64,000 nt of DNA from an uncultured Ruminococcus sp. (GCA_902765855.1 CACXBF010000003.1:25412-89411); one strand, 5' to 3'. Shown: positions 17,337 to 26,721, counted from the stretch's first letter. A program made the numbers and translations. The notes: a model not told the origin generated them from the sequence alone.

Positions 17337-19589
17337 ATGAAAGAATTTACACAATGGGAAGGCTTTGAAGGTAGCATTTGGAAAGAAGAAGTCAATACTC
17401 GTGACTTTATCCAGAAGAACTATCGTCCATATGACGGTGATTCATCTTTCCTTGCTGGCCCTACAGAAGCTACAAACACTCTTTGGGGTATTCTCCAAGG
17501 ACTTCAGAAGGAAGAAAGAGCTAAGGGCGGCGTTCTTGATATGGATACTCATATCGTTTCTACCCTTACATCTCATAAGCCAGGCTATATAAGCGAAGAA
17601 ACAAAGGATCTTGAGAAGGTTGTTGGTCTTCAGACAGATAAGCCTCTTAAGCGTGCATTTATGCCTCTTGGCGGTATTAAGATGGCTGAGCAGGCTTGCG
17701 AAACAAACGGCTATACTCCTGACCCGGAGCTTCACAAGATTTTCACAGAGTATGCAACAACTCATAACCAGGGAGTTTTTGATGCATATACTCCTGAAAT
17801 GAAGAAGGCTCGTCACAATAAGATTATCACAGGTCTTCCAGACACATATGGTCGTGGAAGAATCGTTGGTGACTATCGTCGTGTTGCTCTCTACGGTATT
17901 GATTTCCTTATCGAAGAGAAGAAGAAGGATTTCGCTAACTGTGGCGATGGCACAATGACAGACGATGTTATCAGACTTCGTGAGGAAATTTCTAAGCAAA
18001 TCAGAGCTTTGAACGACATGAAGAAAATGGCTGCTTCTTACGGCTATGACATTTCTGTTCCTGCTAAGGACGCTCATGAAGCTGTTCAGTGGCTCTATTT
18101 CGGATACCTCGCAGCTATCAAGACTCAGAACGGTGCTGCAATGAGCGTTGGCCGTATCTCAACATTCCTTGATATTTATATTCAGAGAGATATGGATAAC
18201 GGCAAGCTCACAGAGTCTGAGGCTCAGGAGCTTATCGACCATCTCGTTATGAAGTTCAGAATGGTTAAGTTTGCTCGTATTCCTTCTTACAACCAGCTCT
18301 TCTCTGGTGACCCGGTTTGGGCTACACTCGAAGTTGGTGGTATCGGCGTAGACGGCAGATCTATGGTTACAAAGAACGACTTCCGTTTCCTCCATACACT
18401 TGAGAATATGGGACCTTCCCCAGAGCCAAACCTCACAGTTCTTTACTCATCAGCTCTTCCTGCTGAATTCAAGAAGTATGCTTCTTATATTTCTATCAAG
18501 ACAAGTTCTGTTCAGTATGAGAACGACGATGTTATGAAGCCGGTATGGGGCGATGACTACTCAATCTGCTGCTGCGTATCTGCAACACAGACAGGTAAGG
18601 AAATGCAGTTCTTCGGTGCAAGAGCTAACCTTGCTAAGTGCTTGCTCTATGCTATAAACGGCGGTGTTGATGTTAAGACTCGTGATCAATGTGGTCCTGC
18701 ATATCGTCCAATCACTTCTGAAATTCTCAACTATGACGAGGTTATCGAGAAGTATGACAAAATGATGGATTGGCTTGCTGGTCTTTATGTAAATACACTT
18801 AACCTCATTCAGTATATGCATGATAAGTACTTCTATGAGGCTGCTGAAATGGCTCTTATCGACACAGAAGTAAGAAGAACATTTGCAACAGGTATTGCAG
18901 GCTTCTCTCATGTTGTTGACTCACTCAGTGCTATTAAGTATGCTACTGTTAAGACAGTAAGAGATGAAACAGGTATCGTTGTTGACTATGTAACAGAGGG
19001 TGACTTCCCACGCTACGGTAATGATGATGACAGAGCTGATGAAATCGCTATCTGGCTTCTCAGAACATTCCTTGATAAGATTAAGAAGCATCACACATAT
19101 CGTAACTCTGAGCCTACAACTTCTATCCTTACTATTACATCTAATGTTGTTTATGGTAAGGCAACAGGTTCTATGCCTGACGGAAGAAAGGCCGGCGAGC
19201 CACTTTCTCCTGGTGCTAACCCAAGCTACGGCGCAGAAAAGAGCGGTCTTCTTGCTTCTCTTAACTCTGTTGCAAAGCTTCCATATCACTGGGCACTTGA
19301 TGGTATTTCTAATACTCAGACAATCAACCCAGACGCTCTCGGTCACTCAGATGACGAGCGTGTAGGTAACCTTGTACAGGTTATGGACGGATATTTTGAC
19401 CAAGGCGCACATCACCTCAATGTTAATGTATTCGGCAAAGAGAAGCTCATCGACGCTATGGAGCATCCTGAGAAGGAAGAGTATGCTAACTTCACAATCC
19501 GTGTTTCTGGTTATGCAGTTAAGTTTATTGACCTTACTCGTGAACAGCAGCTCGATGTTATTTCTCGTACTTGCCACGCAACAATGTAA
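17337..19589 (+). CDS. pflB: pyruvate formate-lyase (formate C-acetyltransferase)
   Basis: This glycyl-radical enzyme converts pyruvate and CoA to acetyl-CoA and formate. It has 750 residues, full length. The active-site cysteines lie in a triple-Cys run C411-C413 ([10 protein letters not shown]), and the radical glycine is G725 in [12 protein letters not shown] near the C-terminus. The start follows AGGAAGGGG. Codon choice looks strongly biased, as expected for an abundant enzyme. The activase gene follows after two bases, so the two are coupled. With ackA at 24 kb this indicates formate/acetate fermentation. Confidence 0.97.
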   Translation: MKEFTQWEGFEGSIWKEEVNTRDFIQKNYRPYDGDSSFLAGPTEATNTLWGILQGLQKEERAKGGVLDMDTHIVSTLTSHKPGYISEETKDLEKVVGLQTDKPLKRAFMPLGGIKMAEQACETNGYTPDPELHKIFTEYATTHNQGVFDAYTPEMKKARHNKIITGLPDTYGRGRIVGDYRRVALYGIDFLIEEKKKDFANCGDGTMTDDVIRLREEISKQIRALNDMKKMAASYGYDISVPAKDAHEAVQWLYFGYLAAIKTQNGAAMSVGRISTFLDIYIQRDMDNGKLTESEAQELIDHLVMKFRMVKFARIPSYNQLFSGDPVWATLEVGGIGVDGRSMVTKNDFRFLHTLENMGPSPEPNLTVLYSSALPAEFKKYASYISIKTSSVQYENDDVMKPVWGDDYSICCCVSATQTGKEMQFFGARANLAKCLLYAINGGVDVKTRDQCGPAYRPITSEILNYDEVIEKYDKMMDWLAGLYVNTLNLIQYMHDKYFYEAAEMALIDTEVRRTFATGIAGFSHVVDSLSAIKYATVKTVRDETGIVVDYVTEGDFPRYGNDDDRADEIAIWLLRTFLDKIKKHHTYRNSEPTTSILTITSNVVYGKATGSMPDGRKAGEPLSPGANPSYGAEKSGLLASLNSVAKLPYHWALDGISNTQTINPDALGHSDDERVGNLVQVMDGYFDQGAHHLNVNVFGKEKLIDAMEHPEKEEYANFTIRVSGYAVKFIDLTREQQLDVISRTCHATM

Positions 19590-19591
19590 TT

Positions 19592-20347
19592 ATGGCTGAT
19601 ACAATAGGTTATGTTCATTCTCTCGAATCCTTTGGCCTTGTTGACGGGCCTGGAGTAAGATTTGTTGTATTTTTGCAGGGCTGTAATCTAAGATGTAAGT
19701 TCTGCCACAACCCTGAAACATGGAGCTGCAAGGGCAAAAATGTTGAGGAATGGACTGCTGAAAAATTATTTGAGCGTATCTATCGTTATCGTAAATATTG
19801 GGCAAAAAACGGTGGTATCACTGTAAGTGGCGGAGAACCTCTGCTTCAGATGGACTTTATGATTGAGCTTTTTGAAATTGCTAAAAAGCATAATGTTCAT
19901 ACTGCGATTGATACCGCAGGACAGCCTTTTGATGATAACAATCCCGAATGGATGGATAAATTCAAAAAGCTTATGTCTATGACCGATTTGGTTATACTTG
20001 ATCTCAAAGAAATGGACCCTGAAAAGCATAAGAACCTTACTGGTTTTGATAATGCTAACATTCTCAGAATGGCAAGGTGGCTTTCAGATAACGGAAAGAA
20101 AATGTGGCTTCGTCATGTTCTCGTTCCTGGTATTACTGACGACCCGGCAGGTCTTGAGGAAATGCATAAGTTTATTTCAGAACTTAATACTGTTGATAGG
20201 GTAGAAATTTTGCCATATCACACTCTTGGCTTAATGAAATGGGAAGAGCTTAAAATGAAATATCCACTTGAGGGCGTTCCTGTGCCTACAAAGGAACAAG
20301 TTGAAGAAGCTCAGAAAATTCTTCATACGGCTGATTATTTGCAATAA
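19592..20347 (+). CDS. pflA: pyruvate formate-lyase activating enzyme
   Basis: This radical SAM enzyme installs the glycyl radical on PflB. The 251-residue chain has the CX3CX2C motif in GCNLRCKFCHNPETW near residue 30 and the GGEPLLQ glycine-rich motif. A longer frame starts inside pflB, but the ATG at 19592, two bases after the pflB stop, gives the standard N-terminus MADTIGYVHSLESFG. No clear ribosome-binding site precedes it, so translation probably depends on ribosomes finishing pflB. A terminator follows. Confidence 0.96.
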   Translation: MADTIGYVHSLESFGLVDGPGVRFVVFLQGCNLRCKFCHNPETWSCKGKNVEEWTAEKLFERIYRYRKYWAKNGGITVSGGEPLLQMDFMIELFEIAKKHNVHTAIDTAGQPFDDNNPEWMDKFKKLMSMTDLVILDLKEMDPEKHKNLTGFDNANILRMARWLSDNGKKMWLRHVLVPGITDDPAGLEEMHKFISELNTVDRVEILPYHTLGLMKWEELKMKYPLEGVPVPTKEQVEEAQKILHTADYLQ

Positions 20348-20357
20348 AATATAATAT

Positions 20358-20402
20358 TAAAGGACAATGCTGATTTGAAAATTTCGGCATTGTCCTTTTT
20401 GT
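20358..20402 (+). terminator. terminator after pflA
   Basis: AAAGGACAATGC pairs with GCATTGTCCTTT and is followed by a T run; it also lies at the 3' end of the convergent gapN gene. Confidence 0.88.
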
Positions 20403-20405
20403 TTG

Positions 20406-21881
20406 TTATCGTTTTTTATTGCAAGGGGCAGCAAGGTTTACAACTATTGCTTTGTGCCTTGTCATTGCCTCGATTGAATATTTGATACCTTGTGTTCCCA
20501 TACCAGAGGATTTAACGCCCAAGAATGGAAAATGGTCTGGTCCTCTCTCGGTCTTATTATTGATTTGTACTGTTCCGACTTCTAATTTTCTTGCTATTGT
20601 AAAGGCTTTTCCTATATCGCTTGTGAAAACTGAGGATTGTAGTCCATATTCGGAGCGATTTGCTATTGAAATAGCTTCATCAATGTTTTTGACACGAATT
20701 ATAGGCAAGATTGGCCCGAATGGTTCTTCCCATGCAACCTCCATATCTGTTGTTACATAGTCTAAAACTGTTGGTGAGATTAGCTTATCGTTTCGAGTGC
20801 CACCTGTGATAACTTCTGCACCTTTTGTTACAGCACTTTCGATTAAACCGAAAACATAATCAGCGGATTTATCATTTATCAGAGGAACTATGCTTACATC
20901 TTCGTGTGGAGAACCACTTTTTAATTTTAAAGTTTTTTCTTTGAGCAGAGCAACAAATTGGTCGGCTATGCTCTCCATAACGAGTATGCGTTTTACGGCG
21001 GTACATCTTTGACCCGAATAAGAAAACGCACCTGCGACACACTGTTCGGCGGCATAGTCGAGATTGCAGTCATCAAGGATAATTGCGGCGTCTTTTCCGC
21101 CAAGCTCAAGCATAATCGGAATCATTCCACAGTTTTTTGCAATGTGATGACCAACGGCGGTACTTCCTGTGAAATTTATAAAATCAATATTAGGGTGGGT
21201 TATTAGGTAGTCGCCAATTTCTGAGCCACTGCCTGTAACGGTATTAAGAACACCATCGGGTAAACCGGCCTCTTTGAATACTAAGGCAAGATATAGGGCA
21301 CTTATACCGCCTTGTGAGGGTGGTTTTAAAACAACAGTATTTCCTCCCATAAGTGCGGGTGCAATTTTGGATACAGAAAGGTTTACAGGATAATTAAATG
21401 GAGAAATTGCAAGAACTGTTCCAAGAGGTTCTCTTGTGACATATGAAAGCTTGTCCCTACTTCCGCCTGGAAAATTTTCTCCATAAACGGCTGTTCCTTC
21501 AAGGGATTTGCCTATGTCGGCAGTATATCTCAGAAAATCTACTGTGCGTTCTACTTCGCTTTCGGCAGAGGCTTTGTCCTTTGCGATTTCCATAGTTATA
21601 ACATGAGAAATAACCTGTTTATATTCTTTTAGTAGGTCTGCGGCACGATAGAGATATTCCGCTCTCATATACATAGGTGTTTCTTGCCATAGATTTTGAG
21701 ATTTCTTGGCAACATTCATAGCATAATCTATATCTTCACAGCTCATTGCAGGAACAGTACCAATCAATGAACCATCAATAGGGGAGAAGATTTTAAGATT
21801 AGCATTATTTGTTGCAAAAAGCCAATCGCCACCTATTAGATTTTTATAATTTTTTTCCGAATCATAAAGTCCGTTTAACAT
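20406..21881 (-). CDS. gapN: non-phosphorylating NADP-dependent glyceraldehyde-3-phosphate dehydrogenase
   Basis: This aldehyde dehydrogenase superfamily protein of 491 residues has the catalytic Cys in SYSGQRCTAVKR (near 288), the catalytic Glu in MLELGGKDAA, the cofactor motif NFTGSTAVG, and the GapN-typical ERGPDHFPFLGVK near the C-terminus. GapN oxidises glyceraldehyde-3-phosphate directly to 3-phosphoglycerate, yielding NADPH but no ATP. The start follows AAGGAGTGAT. It is monocistronic and convergent with pfl. Another aldehyde dehydrogenase specificity is possible, but the C-terminal motif favours GapN. Confidence 0.88.
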   Translation of the reverse strand: MLNGLYDSEKNYKNLIGGDWLFATNNANLKIFSPIDGSLIGTVPAMSCEDIDYAMNVAKKSQNLWQETPMYMRAEYLYRAADLLKEYKQVISHVITMEIAKDKASAESEVERTVDFLRYTADIGKSLEGTAVYGENFPGGSRDKLSYVTREPLGTVLAISPFNYPVNLSVSKIAPALMGGNTVVLKPPSQGGISALYLALVFKEAGLPDGVLNTVTGSGSEIGDYLITHPNIDFINFTGSTAVGHHIAKNCGMIPIMLELGGKDAAIILDDCNLDYAAEQCVAGAFSYSGQRCTAVKRILVMESIADQFVALLKEKTLKLKSGSPHEDVSIVPLINDKSADYVFGLIESAVTKGAEVITGGTRNDKLISPTVLDYVTTDMEVAWEEPFGPILPIIRVKNIDEAISIANRSEYGLQSSVFTSDIGKAFTIARKLEVGTVQINNKTERGPDHFPFLGVKSSGMGTQGIKYSIEAMTRHKAIVVNLAAPCNKKR

Positions 21882-22237
21882 TCAATAATCACTCCTTAAT
21901 ATATAGAGTATGTGAATGTTAAGCGGACTTAATTCATTTTTATATTAAATTCGTTTAATTAGTAGATTGCATCTTGACAGCGGCGGCTCGCCACCTTGAG
22001 CGAAATTTTCAATTTAAAAACTTCGACGCGAATAGCAAATATAATTTAACGAAAAAGCGGAATGTATCTTGAGAGCGGCGGTTCGCCACCTTAAGCGAAG
22101 TTTTCAATTTAAAAACTTCGACGCGAATAGCAAATGATAATTTAATGAAAAAGCGGAATGTATCTTGGGAGCGGCGGTTCGCCACCTTAAGCGAAGTTTT
22201 CAATTAAAAAACTTCGACGCGAATAGCAAATGATAAT
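21882..22237. other. gapN upstream gap with tandem repeats
   Basis: The leftmost 80 bases must hold the gapN promoter; the rest is the 96-base tandem repeat described next. The leftward frame at 22009-22203 only reads through the repeat and is not a gene. Confidence 0.6.
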
Positions 22238-22290
22238 TTAATGAAAAAGCGGAACGCGTCTTGGGAGCGGCGGCTCGCCGCAGTGGTGGC
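21971..22290. repeat. 96-base tandem repeat, three units plus a partial fourth
   Basis: Units begin at the CTTG-AGCGGCGG landmark near 21971, 22066, 22162 and 22258, spaced 95, 96 and 96 bases. Each holds a GCGGCGG(T/C)TCGCC palindrome-like core, TTAAGCGAAGTTTTCAATT, the ACTTCGACGCGAATAGCAAA stretch and an A-rich end with AAAAAGCGGAA. The fourth, partial unit forms the 3' end of the hypothetical gene at 22238-22648. Confidence 0.88.
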
Positions 22291-22648
22291 ACGCCACTAA
22301 TCTTTCAACTTCGCAACGATAACCCGAATCATCAAATTTTGTTACAGTGAAAATTCCGTCTTTTTCTGTTAATGTGATAATGGAATTTCGTGGCTGAGTT
22401 TCAAGAACGCCAGCAATTTTTTTGCGTGAAGGAATGATACTGCGACCTTTCTCATTGTGCATATCAAGTGCAATGAAGAGTTCCTTTACATCTTCAGCAG
22501 AAAATTTTGTGATTCCATATGACGCAAGAATTATAGCAATTTCTTGTATTATCATAAAAGACGGAAGAAGTTGAAAATTTATGATAGCCCTATCGCTTTT
22601 GCAGTAGGCTTGGATTTCTTCCATGTTTAACTTAGTAAAATCAAGCAT
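22238..22648 (-). CDS. hypothetical protein, C-terminus formed by repeat
   Basis: This 136-residue protein has no recognised domain. The N-terminal 105 residues look like a genuine helical protein (MLDFTKLNMEEIQAYCKSD, then FIALDMHNEKGRSIIPSR). The last 20 or so residues (from about CHHCGEPPLPRR) are translated from the fourth copy of the 96-base repeat, so the original C-terminus may have been lost to repeat insertion. It starts two bases after the tmcAL stop, without a strong ribosome-binding site, so it is cotranscribed with tmcAL. Confidence 0.5.
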   Translation of the reverse strand: MLDFTKLNMEEIQAYCKSDRAIINFQLLPSFMIIQEIAIILASYGITKFSAEDVKELFIALDMHNEKGRSIIPSRKKIAGVLETQPRNSIITLTEKDGIFTVTKFDDSGYRCEVERLVACHHCGEPPLPRRVPLFH

Positions 22649-22650
22649 AA

Positions 22651-23841
22651 TTATCTTATAATTATATTCTCCGTAAAGTTTTTGCCAAATTTTCCGGTCT
22701 TGGGCAATGCAAGAGCGTAAATATCATCAGCTATGCTTTCACACTCAAACTGTCGTTTCGCCTCTAAGCTAAGCGCCTTTATATCTTGAGCTTTCATAAT
22801 TACCGGTAGCTTTGCCGTTGTGCGCATCTCTCTCAATATTTCCTTACCTCGTTCATTAAAACCAAGCACACGAATATATTGAGGTTTAGAGGAACAGTCA
22901 TTGTCTGTAATATGAAGCAAAGCTCTTAGAACGAGTCTCCTTAGTCTTGAATTAGGATAGCGTTTTGTTTTGATTTTATCGAAAAGCTCTTCGAGTGTTG
23001 TAGCGTTTAGGGAAACATTTCTTAGTCTGTTTTCTATACCCTCACTGATATTCGGAAGTTCCTTATATTCGTTTTCTGTCATTGTTCTAAGGCGGTAAAT
23101 GATAAGCTTTTCAAAATTTGAAAAATCTACAGGAGCAGATTTCTGACGAATAGCATTTTGAATAAGTTCATAACTTCTTTTTGGAACAAATTTTTCATAG
23201 CTGGAATTAGATTTAATTAAAGAGCGTATAAATGATGCAGAGGCATAGCTTTCGTTAGGAATTTTAGAATCGTGTGCAACGCCACTTCTTACGATTGTTT
23301 TAGGTATAAGAGAACTTCCTATATCACGAATGGCTTTGACATATTCAACCGCAAGAAGATTATTTGGAGCACGAATAATATCGGCATATTCGCTTCCAAG
23401 CATATTTGTCAACGAGAGTTCGATTGCCCGTGCATAGCTTTCATTGCTTGAAACATATCCCGCAAACCAAGCTTTAAATTCTATACTTTCAAAGGTTGCA
23501 CATATTTTTTCAAGTTTTTTAATATCTCCGCACTCACTGCCAAAGAAAAGTGAATTGCAACAACCCAAAGCATCTGCTATAGTAACTCCGCCAAAGGCAT
23601 ATTGCTCCGCTGAAGCGGTTGAATATGTTACAGGCAGAAGCAAGACAAGGTCAACGCCACTTTCAAGTGCGGCTTTTGTTCGGATATATTTGTCGATAAT
23701 TGCAGGTTCGCCACGCTGAGTGAAGTTACCGCTCATAATTGCCGCAATATGAGTTGCACCTTGCTCACGCATAGATTTTACGAGATAGTTATGTCCGTTG
23801 TGAAATGGATTAAATTCGCTGATTACAGAAAAAAGATTCAA
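22651..23841 (-). CDS. tmcAL: tRNA(Met) cytidine acetate ligase TmcAL
   Basis: TmcAL uses acetate and ATP to form N4-acetylcytidine at the wobble position of elongator tRNA-Met. The protein has about 396 residues. The nucleotidyltransferase motif ISEFNPFHNGH is near residue 7; MSGNFTQRGEPAIIDKYIR and FGSECGD are further family signatures. The longest frame starts at 23916, but AGGGGTGA sits right before a TTG at 23841, giving MNLFSVISEFNPFH, so the TTG start is chosen. It is divergent from ackA, 101 bases away, so both could respond to acetate status. Confidence 0.92.
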   Translation of the reverse strand: MNLFSVISEFNPFHNGHNYLVKSMREQGATHIAAIMSGNFTQRGEPAIIDKYIRTKAALESGVDLVLLLPVTYSTASAEQYAFGGVTIADALGCCNSLFFGSECGDIKKLEKICATFESIEFKAWFAGYVSSNESYARAIELSLTNMLGSEYADIIRAPNNLLAVEYVKAIRDIGSSLIPKTIVRSGVAHDSKIPNESYASASFIRSLIKSNSSYEKFVPKRSYELIQNAIRQKSAPVDFSNFEKLIIYRLRTMTENEYKELPNISEGIENRLRNVSLNATTLEELFDKIKTKRYPNSRLRRLVLRALLHITDNDCSSKPQYIRVLGFNERGKEILREMRTTAKLPVIMKAQDIKALSLEAKRQFECESIADDIYALALPKTGKFGKNFTENIIIR

Positions 23842-23868
23842 AAAATCACCCCTCATATTAAAAAAAAG

Positions 23869-23897
23869 TTGAAATGTGCCGTAGAATGTATTATTAT
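23869..23897 (+). promoter_or_regulatory. candidate promoter of ackA
   Basis: TTGAAA (23869-23874), a 17-base spacer and TATTAT (23892-23897) lie 45 bases before the ackA start, in the tmcAL-ackA divergent gap. Confidence 0.5.
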
Positions 23898-23942
23898 TAT
23901 AATAAATTAAAAACAAATTTGCAACAAAAAGGAGTATTTATA

Positions 23943-25151
23943 ATGGACATTCTCGTTATTAACGCAGGAAGTTCTTCATTAAAGTTCCAACTTATAAATA
24001 TGGAGAACGAAGAAGTTCTCGCAAAGGGCATTTGTGAGAGAATTGGTACAAAGGGTAGTATTTTTACCTTTAAGTCACACACAGGTTTTCAGATTAAGGA
24101 CGAGCCTGTGCCTATGAATAACCACACAGACGCTTTTAATTGTGTTGTAAAGGCTATGCTCGACCCTGAAAATGGTGTTATTAAGAATATTTCTGATATT
24201 GCTGCTATCGGTCACAGAGTTGTTCAGGGTGGTTCGCTTTATAGCAAGTCTGTAATCGTAGACGATGATGTTATCAAGGGAATTGAATCCCTTATTCCTC
24301 TTGCACCACTTCACAATAAAGCTCATGTTGAGGGTATCTTAGCTTGCAGAAGTGTTTTTGGTAAAGATGTACCTGAGGTTGTTGTATTTGATACAGCTTT
24401 CCATTCAACAATGCCTCCCAAGGCTTACATGTATCCTATTCCTTATGAATACTATGAAAAATATGGTATTCGCCGCTATGGATTCCACGGAACTTCACAT
24501 AGATATGTTACTGCAAAGTGTGCAGAACTTCTCGGTAAAGATGTTAAGGATACAAAGATTATAAGCTGCCACCTTGGCAATGGTTCTTCAATAACTGCGG
24601 TAAATGGCGGCAAGGTTGTAGATACAAGTATGGGACTTACACCACTTGACGGCTTCATGATGGGAACTCGTACAGGTACTCTTGACCCATCGGTTGTTAC
24701 ATTTATTGCAGAAAAGGAAGGTCTTACACCATCAGAGATGAGCGACCTACTCAATAAAAAATCAGGTATGCTTGGTGTTTCCGGTATTTCAAGCGATGAC
24801 AGAGATATTTGTGTTGCTGCTGCTAAGGGAAATAGACGAGCAATTCTTACAAAGGAAATGCTCGAATATGAAATTGCAAAGTTCATCGGTAGCTATATGG
24901 TAGTTCTTGGTGGTTGTGATGCGATTATCTTTACAGCCGGTATCGGTGAAAACGAAGCAAGCCATAGAATAGGCGTATGCAAATACTTTGAGTATCTTGG
25001 CATTAAGATTGATGAAAAGGTTAATGCTGAAACAAAGAGAGGCAAGTGCGGATTGATTTCTACACCTGATTCTGCTGTTAAGGTATTTGTAATTCCTACA
25101 AACGAAGAGCTTCTTATCGCAAGAGATACAAGAGATTTAATAAGCAAATAA
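23943..25151 (+). CDS. ackA: acetate kinase
   Basis: Acetate kinase makes ATP from acetyl phosphate, the last step of acetate fermentation. The 402-residue protein is full length with the N-terminal signature ILVINAGSSSLKF, HLGNGSS and MGTRTGTLDP (near 240), and the ASKHA fold. The ATG at 23943 follows AAAGGAG; the upstream extension is not coding. No phosphate acetyltransferase gene is present in the window. It is monocistronic, with a strong terminator. Confidence 0.97.
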   Translation: MDILVINAGSSSLKFQLINMENEEVLAKGICERIGTKGSIFTFKSHTGFQIKDEPVPMNNHTDAFNCVVKAMLDPENGVIKNISDIAAIGHRVVQGGSLYSKSVIVDDDVIKGIESLIPLAPLHNKAHVEGILACRSVFGKDVPEVVVFDTAFHSTMPPKAYMYPIPYEYYEKYGIRRYGFHGTSHRYVTAKCAELLGKDVKDTKIISCHLGNGSSITAVNGGKVVDTSMGLTPLDGFMMGTRTGTLDPSVVTFIAEKEGLTPSEMSDLLNKKSGMLGVSGISSDDRDICVAAAKGNRRAILTKEMLEYEIAKFIGSYMVVLGGCDAIIFTAGIGENEASHRIGVCKYFEYLGIKIDEKVNAETKRGKCGLISTPDSAVKVFVIPTNEELLIARDTRDLISK

Positions 25152-25154
25152 TAA

Positions 25155-25199
25155 AAAATCAGCGGAGTAACTTGATTATATGTTACTCCGCTATTTTTA
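25155..25199 (+). terminator. terminator after ackA
   Basis: AGCGGAGTAAC pairs with GTTACTCCGCT and is followed by ATTTTTAT. It also faces the convergent DUF378 gene. Confidence 0.88.
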
Positions 25200-25214
25200 T
25201 GCTCTATGTCAGGT

Positions 25215-25439
25215 TTATTGTTGTTGGGCGTGGTTAGAATCGCTTTTTTCGGCATTATCTCTGAAAAGAAGTGATATGCACCATATTGCTGAAAGAGCAA
25301 CAAGCGTATAGATTATTCTGCTGACAATTCCTGTCTGACCGCCGCATATCCAAGCGACAATGTCGAACTGAAAAATTCCGACAGAACCCCAGTTAAGACC
25401 TCCGATTATCAGAAGTATTAGCGCGATTTTATCCATCAT
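25215..25439 (-). CDS. DUF378 membrane protein
   Basis: This 74-residue protein has two predicted membrane helices (about 5-25 and 37-58) and the hallmark GGLNWGSVGIF turn of the DUF378 family. The function of the family is unknown. The double ATG start follows AGGAGG. It lies between ackA and the phage-like regulatory genes and appears monocistronic. Confidence 0.85.
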   Translation of the reverse strand: MMDKIALILLIIGGLNWGSVGIFQFDIVAWICGGQTGIVSRIIYTLVALSAIWCISLLFRDNAEKSDSNHAQQQ

Positions 25440-25508
25440 AATAAATGACCTCCTTTGTTATGCGTTTTGAATAACGCTGATAAAGCCTGATAATAATATT
25501 GACAGGCT

Positions 25509-25817
25509 TTATTTAAAATATTCATCTCCATAAATTGCTACAAAATTTTTTATTGTTTTCATAGCGTTGCGTATATGCTTGTAAACAGTTGCATCAGCTA
25601 TTCCGAGATTATTTGAGATTTCTTTTACACTTTGTTTTTCATAATAACGATGATAAAAGCAGAAACGCTGTTTTTCGGTAAGCTCATTATCTATTATTTT
25701 ACGAAGTCCGTCTTTATATTCATTTAGCTTGCTTGAATTTGTTCCCTTGCTTTGATATTTTATGAATGATGTATAATTATCAATTTCGCTTGATATGGAA
25801 AGAAGTTTTTTACGCAT
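25509..25817 (-). CDS. sigma-factor region 4-like small protein
   Basis: This 102-residue protein has a helix-turn-helix (about 45-100; LTEKQRFCFYHRYYEKQSVK, then ISNNLGIADATVYKHIRNAM) like region 4 of sigma-70 family proteins; region 2 is absent. Such proteins are common on phages and integrative elements as late or autolysis-type regulators. The ATG at 25817 follows AGGTGG; an upstream GTG overlaps this ribosome-binding site. It is in tandem with the small gene at 25842 and divergent from the XRE repressor. Confidence 0.75.
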   Translation of the reverse strand: MRKKLLSISSEIDNYTSFIKYQSKGTNSSKLNEYKDGLRKIIDNELTEKQRFCFYHRYYEKQSVKEISNNLGIADATVYKHIRNAMKTIKNFVAIYGDEYFK

Positions 25818-25841
25818 TTTGACCACCTACTTATAATAAGT

Positions 25842-26054
25842 TTAATTTTTGAGATTCTTTGTTGCACGCTCTTTCATAATTCTTGCGGTAAAATCGCAGT
25901 CGACATACATTTCTTCAAGTATTTTAATTCTATGGTTAAGCTCTTTAAGATGAGCTCCATAGCTACCTTTTTTTTCGATCTTTAGATTTTCTATTTTTTT
26001 CATAAGTTCATTAGCAGTTATTTTATATTCTCTTGACATTTCATTATAATTCAT
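25842..26054 (-). CDS. small hypothetical protein, helical
   Basis: This 70-residue, Lys/Glu-rich protein (residues 10-45 likely coiled coil: MKKIENLKIEKKG then HLKELNHRIKILEEMY) has no recognised family. The ATG at 26054 follows AAAGGGG at 7 bases; the upstream in-frame ATG has no such site. It precedes the sigma-like gene in one leftward unit, divergent from the repressor, as in phage lysogeny regions. Confidence 0.65.
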   Translation of the reverse strand: MNYNEMSREYKITANELMKKIENLKIEKKGSYGAHLKELNHRIKILEEMYVDCDFTARIMKERATKNLKN

Positions 26055-26071
26055 ATAAATACCCCTTTCAT

Positions 26072-26084
26072 ACACGAATTGTGT
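26072..26084. promoter_or_regulatory. candidate repressor operator (leftward side)
   Basis: The palindrome ACAC-GAATT-GTGT lies just upstream of the leftward small-gene unit. The half-site resembles the CACAC/GTGTG half-sites in the rightward promoter, so both may bind the adjacent XRE protein. Confidence 0.4.
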
Positions 26085-26222
26085 TATGAGAAATTAAAAA
26101 TAATGAGAGAACAATAAAGTTTTTGAATCTATTTTCTCTCTATGATTTAATTTTAGCAAAGTGATTAACAAATGTCAATAGATTTCTCGAAAATTTGTTC
26201 GTTAAAAAATTTTTATAAATAG

Positions 26223-26251
26223 TTGATTTTACACACAGCGTGTGGTATAAT
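26223..26251 (+). promoter_or_regulatory. promoter of XRE-immA with embedded operator
   Basis: TTGATT (26223-26228) and consensus TATAAT (26246-26251) are spaced 17 bases apart. The spacer carries the palindrome CACAC-AGC-GTGTG (26232-26244), well placed for autorepression by the XRE protein. Confidence 0.65.
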
Positions 26252-26323
26252 ATTTGCATTAGCTGATAAGGCAAAATAATAGTAATTTATTTTATGGTTA
26301 TAATAATTTGAGAGGTGTCTGAT

Positions 26324-26719
26324 ATGAGCATATTTTCAGAACGACTAAAAGATTGCAGGAAACGATGTGGTTTTACACAAAGGGAGCTTGCTAATAAATT
26401 AGGTGTGGCATCTTCAGCAGTAGGAATGTATGAGCAGGGCAGGAGAGAGCCTGATAGTACAATGCTCTTAAAAATCTGTGCTGTACTAAATACTACTACA
26501 GATTATCTTCTTGGCTTAGATGATGGTAAGTCTTTAAACCAAAATGAAAATCGTGATGTTAGTGAGGTTATAGATGAATTTACTGAAATGCTTGCTAATC
26601 AGAGTGGTCTTATGTTTGACGGAGAACCGATGACTGACGATGACAGGCGAAAGATTATTGACGCAATAAAGGTTGCCGCCGCCGTTGCGGTAAATAGTCG
26701 GAATAGAAACGGAGGTTAG
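26324..26719 (+). CDS. XRE-family (cI-like) repressor
   Basis: This 131-residue protein has an HTH_3 domain at the N-terminus (LKDCRKRCGFTQRELANKLG, then VGMYEQGRREPDSTM; residues 8-65) and an acidic C-terminal region of unknown fold. The GTG at 26315 is part of the ribosome-binding site AGAGGTG; the ATG at 26324 is the start. The ImmA-type peptidase gene follows after two bases, the classic repressor-antirepressor pair of ICEs and prophages (ImmR-ImmA). No integrase or structural genes are adjacent, so it is either a domesticated remnant or a host stress switch. Confidence 0.88.
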   Translation: MSIFSERLKDCRKRCGFTQRELANKLGVASSAVGMYEQGRREPDSTMLLKICAVLNTTTDYLLGLDDGKSLNQNENRDVSEVIDEFTEMLANQSGLMFDGEPMTDDDRRKIIDAIKVAAAVAVNSRNRNGG

Positions 26720-26721
26720 AT

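Noticed and set aside
22009-22203. Reverse-strand 64-codon frame with internal repeat
   Set aside because: It only translates the 96-base tandem repeat and has no supported start.
21971-22290. Possible CRISPR array
   Set aside because: The tandem unit is 96 bases with no short repeat/unique spacer alternation, and no cas genes are present.
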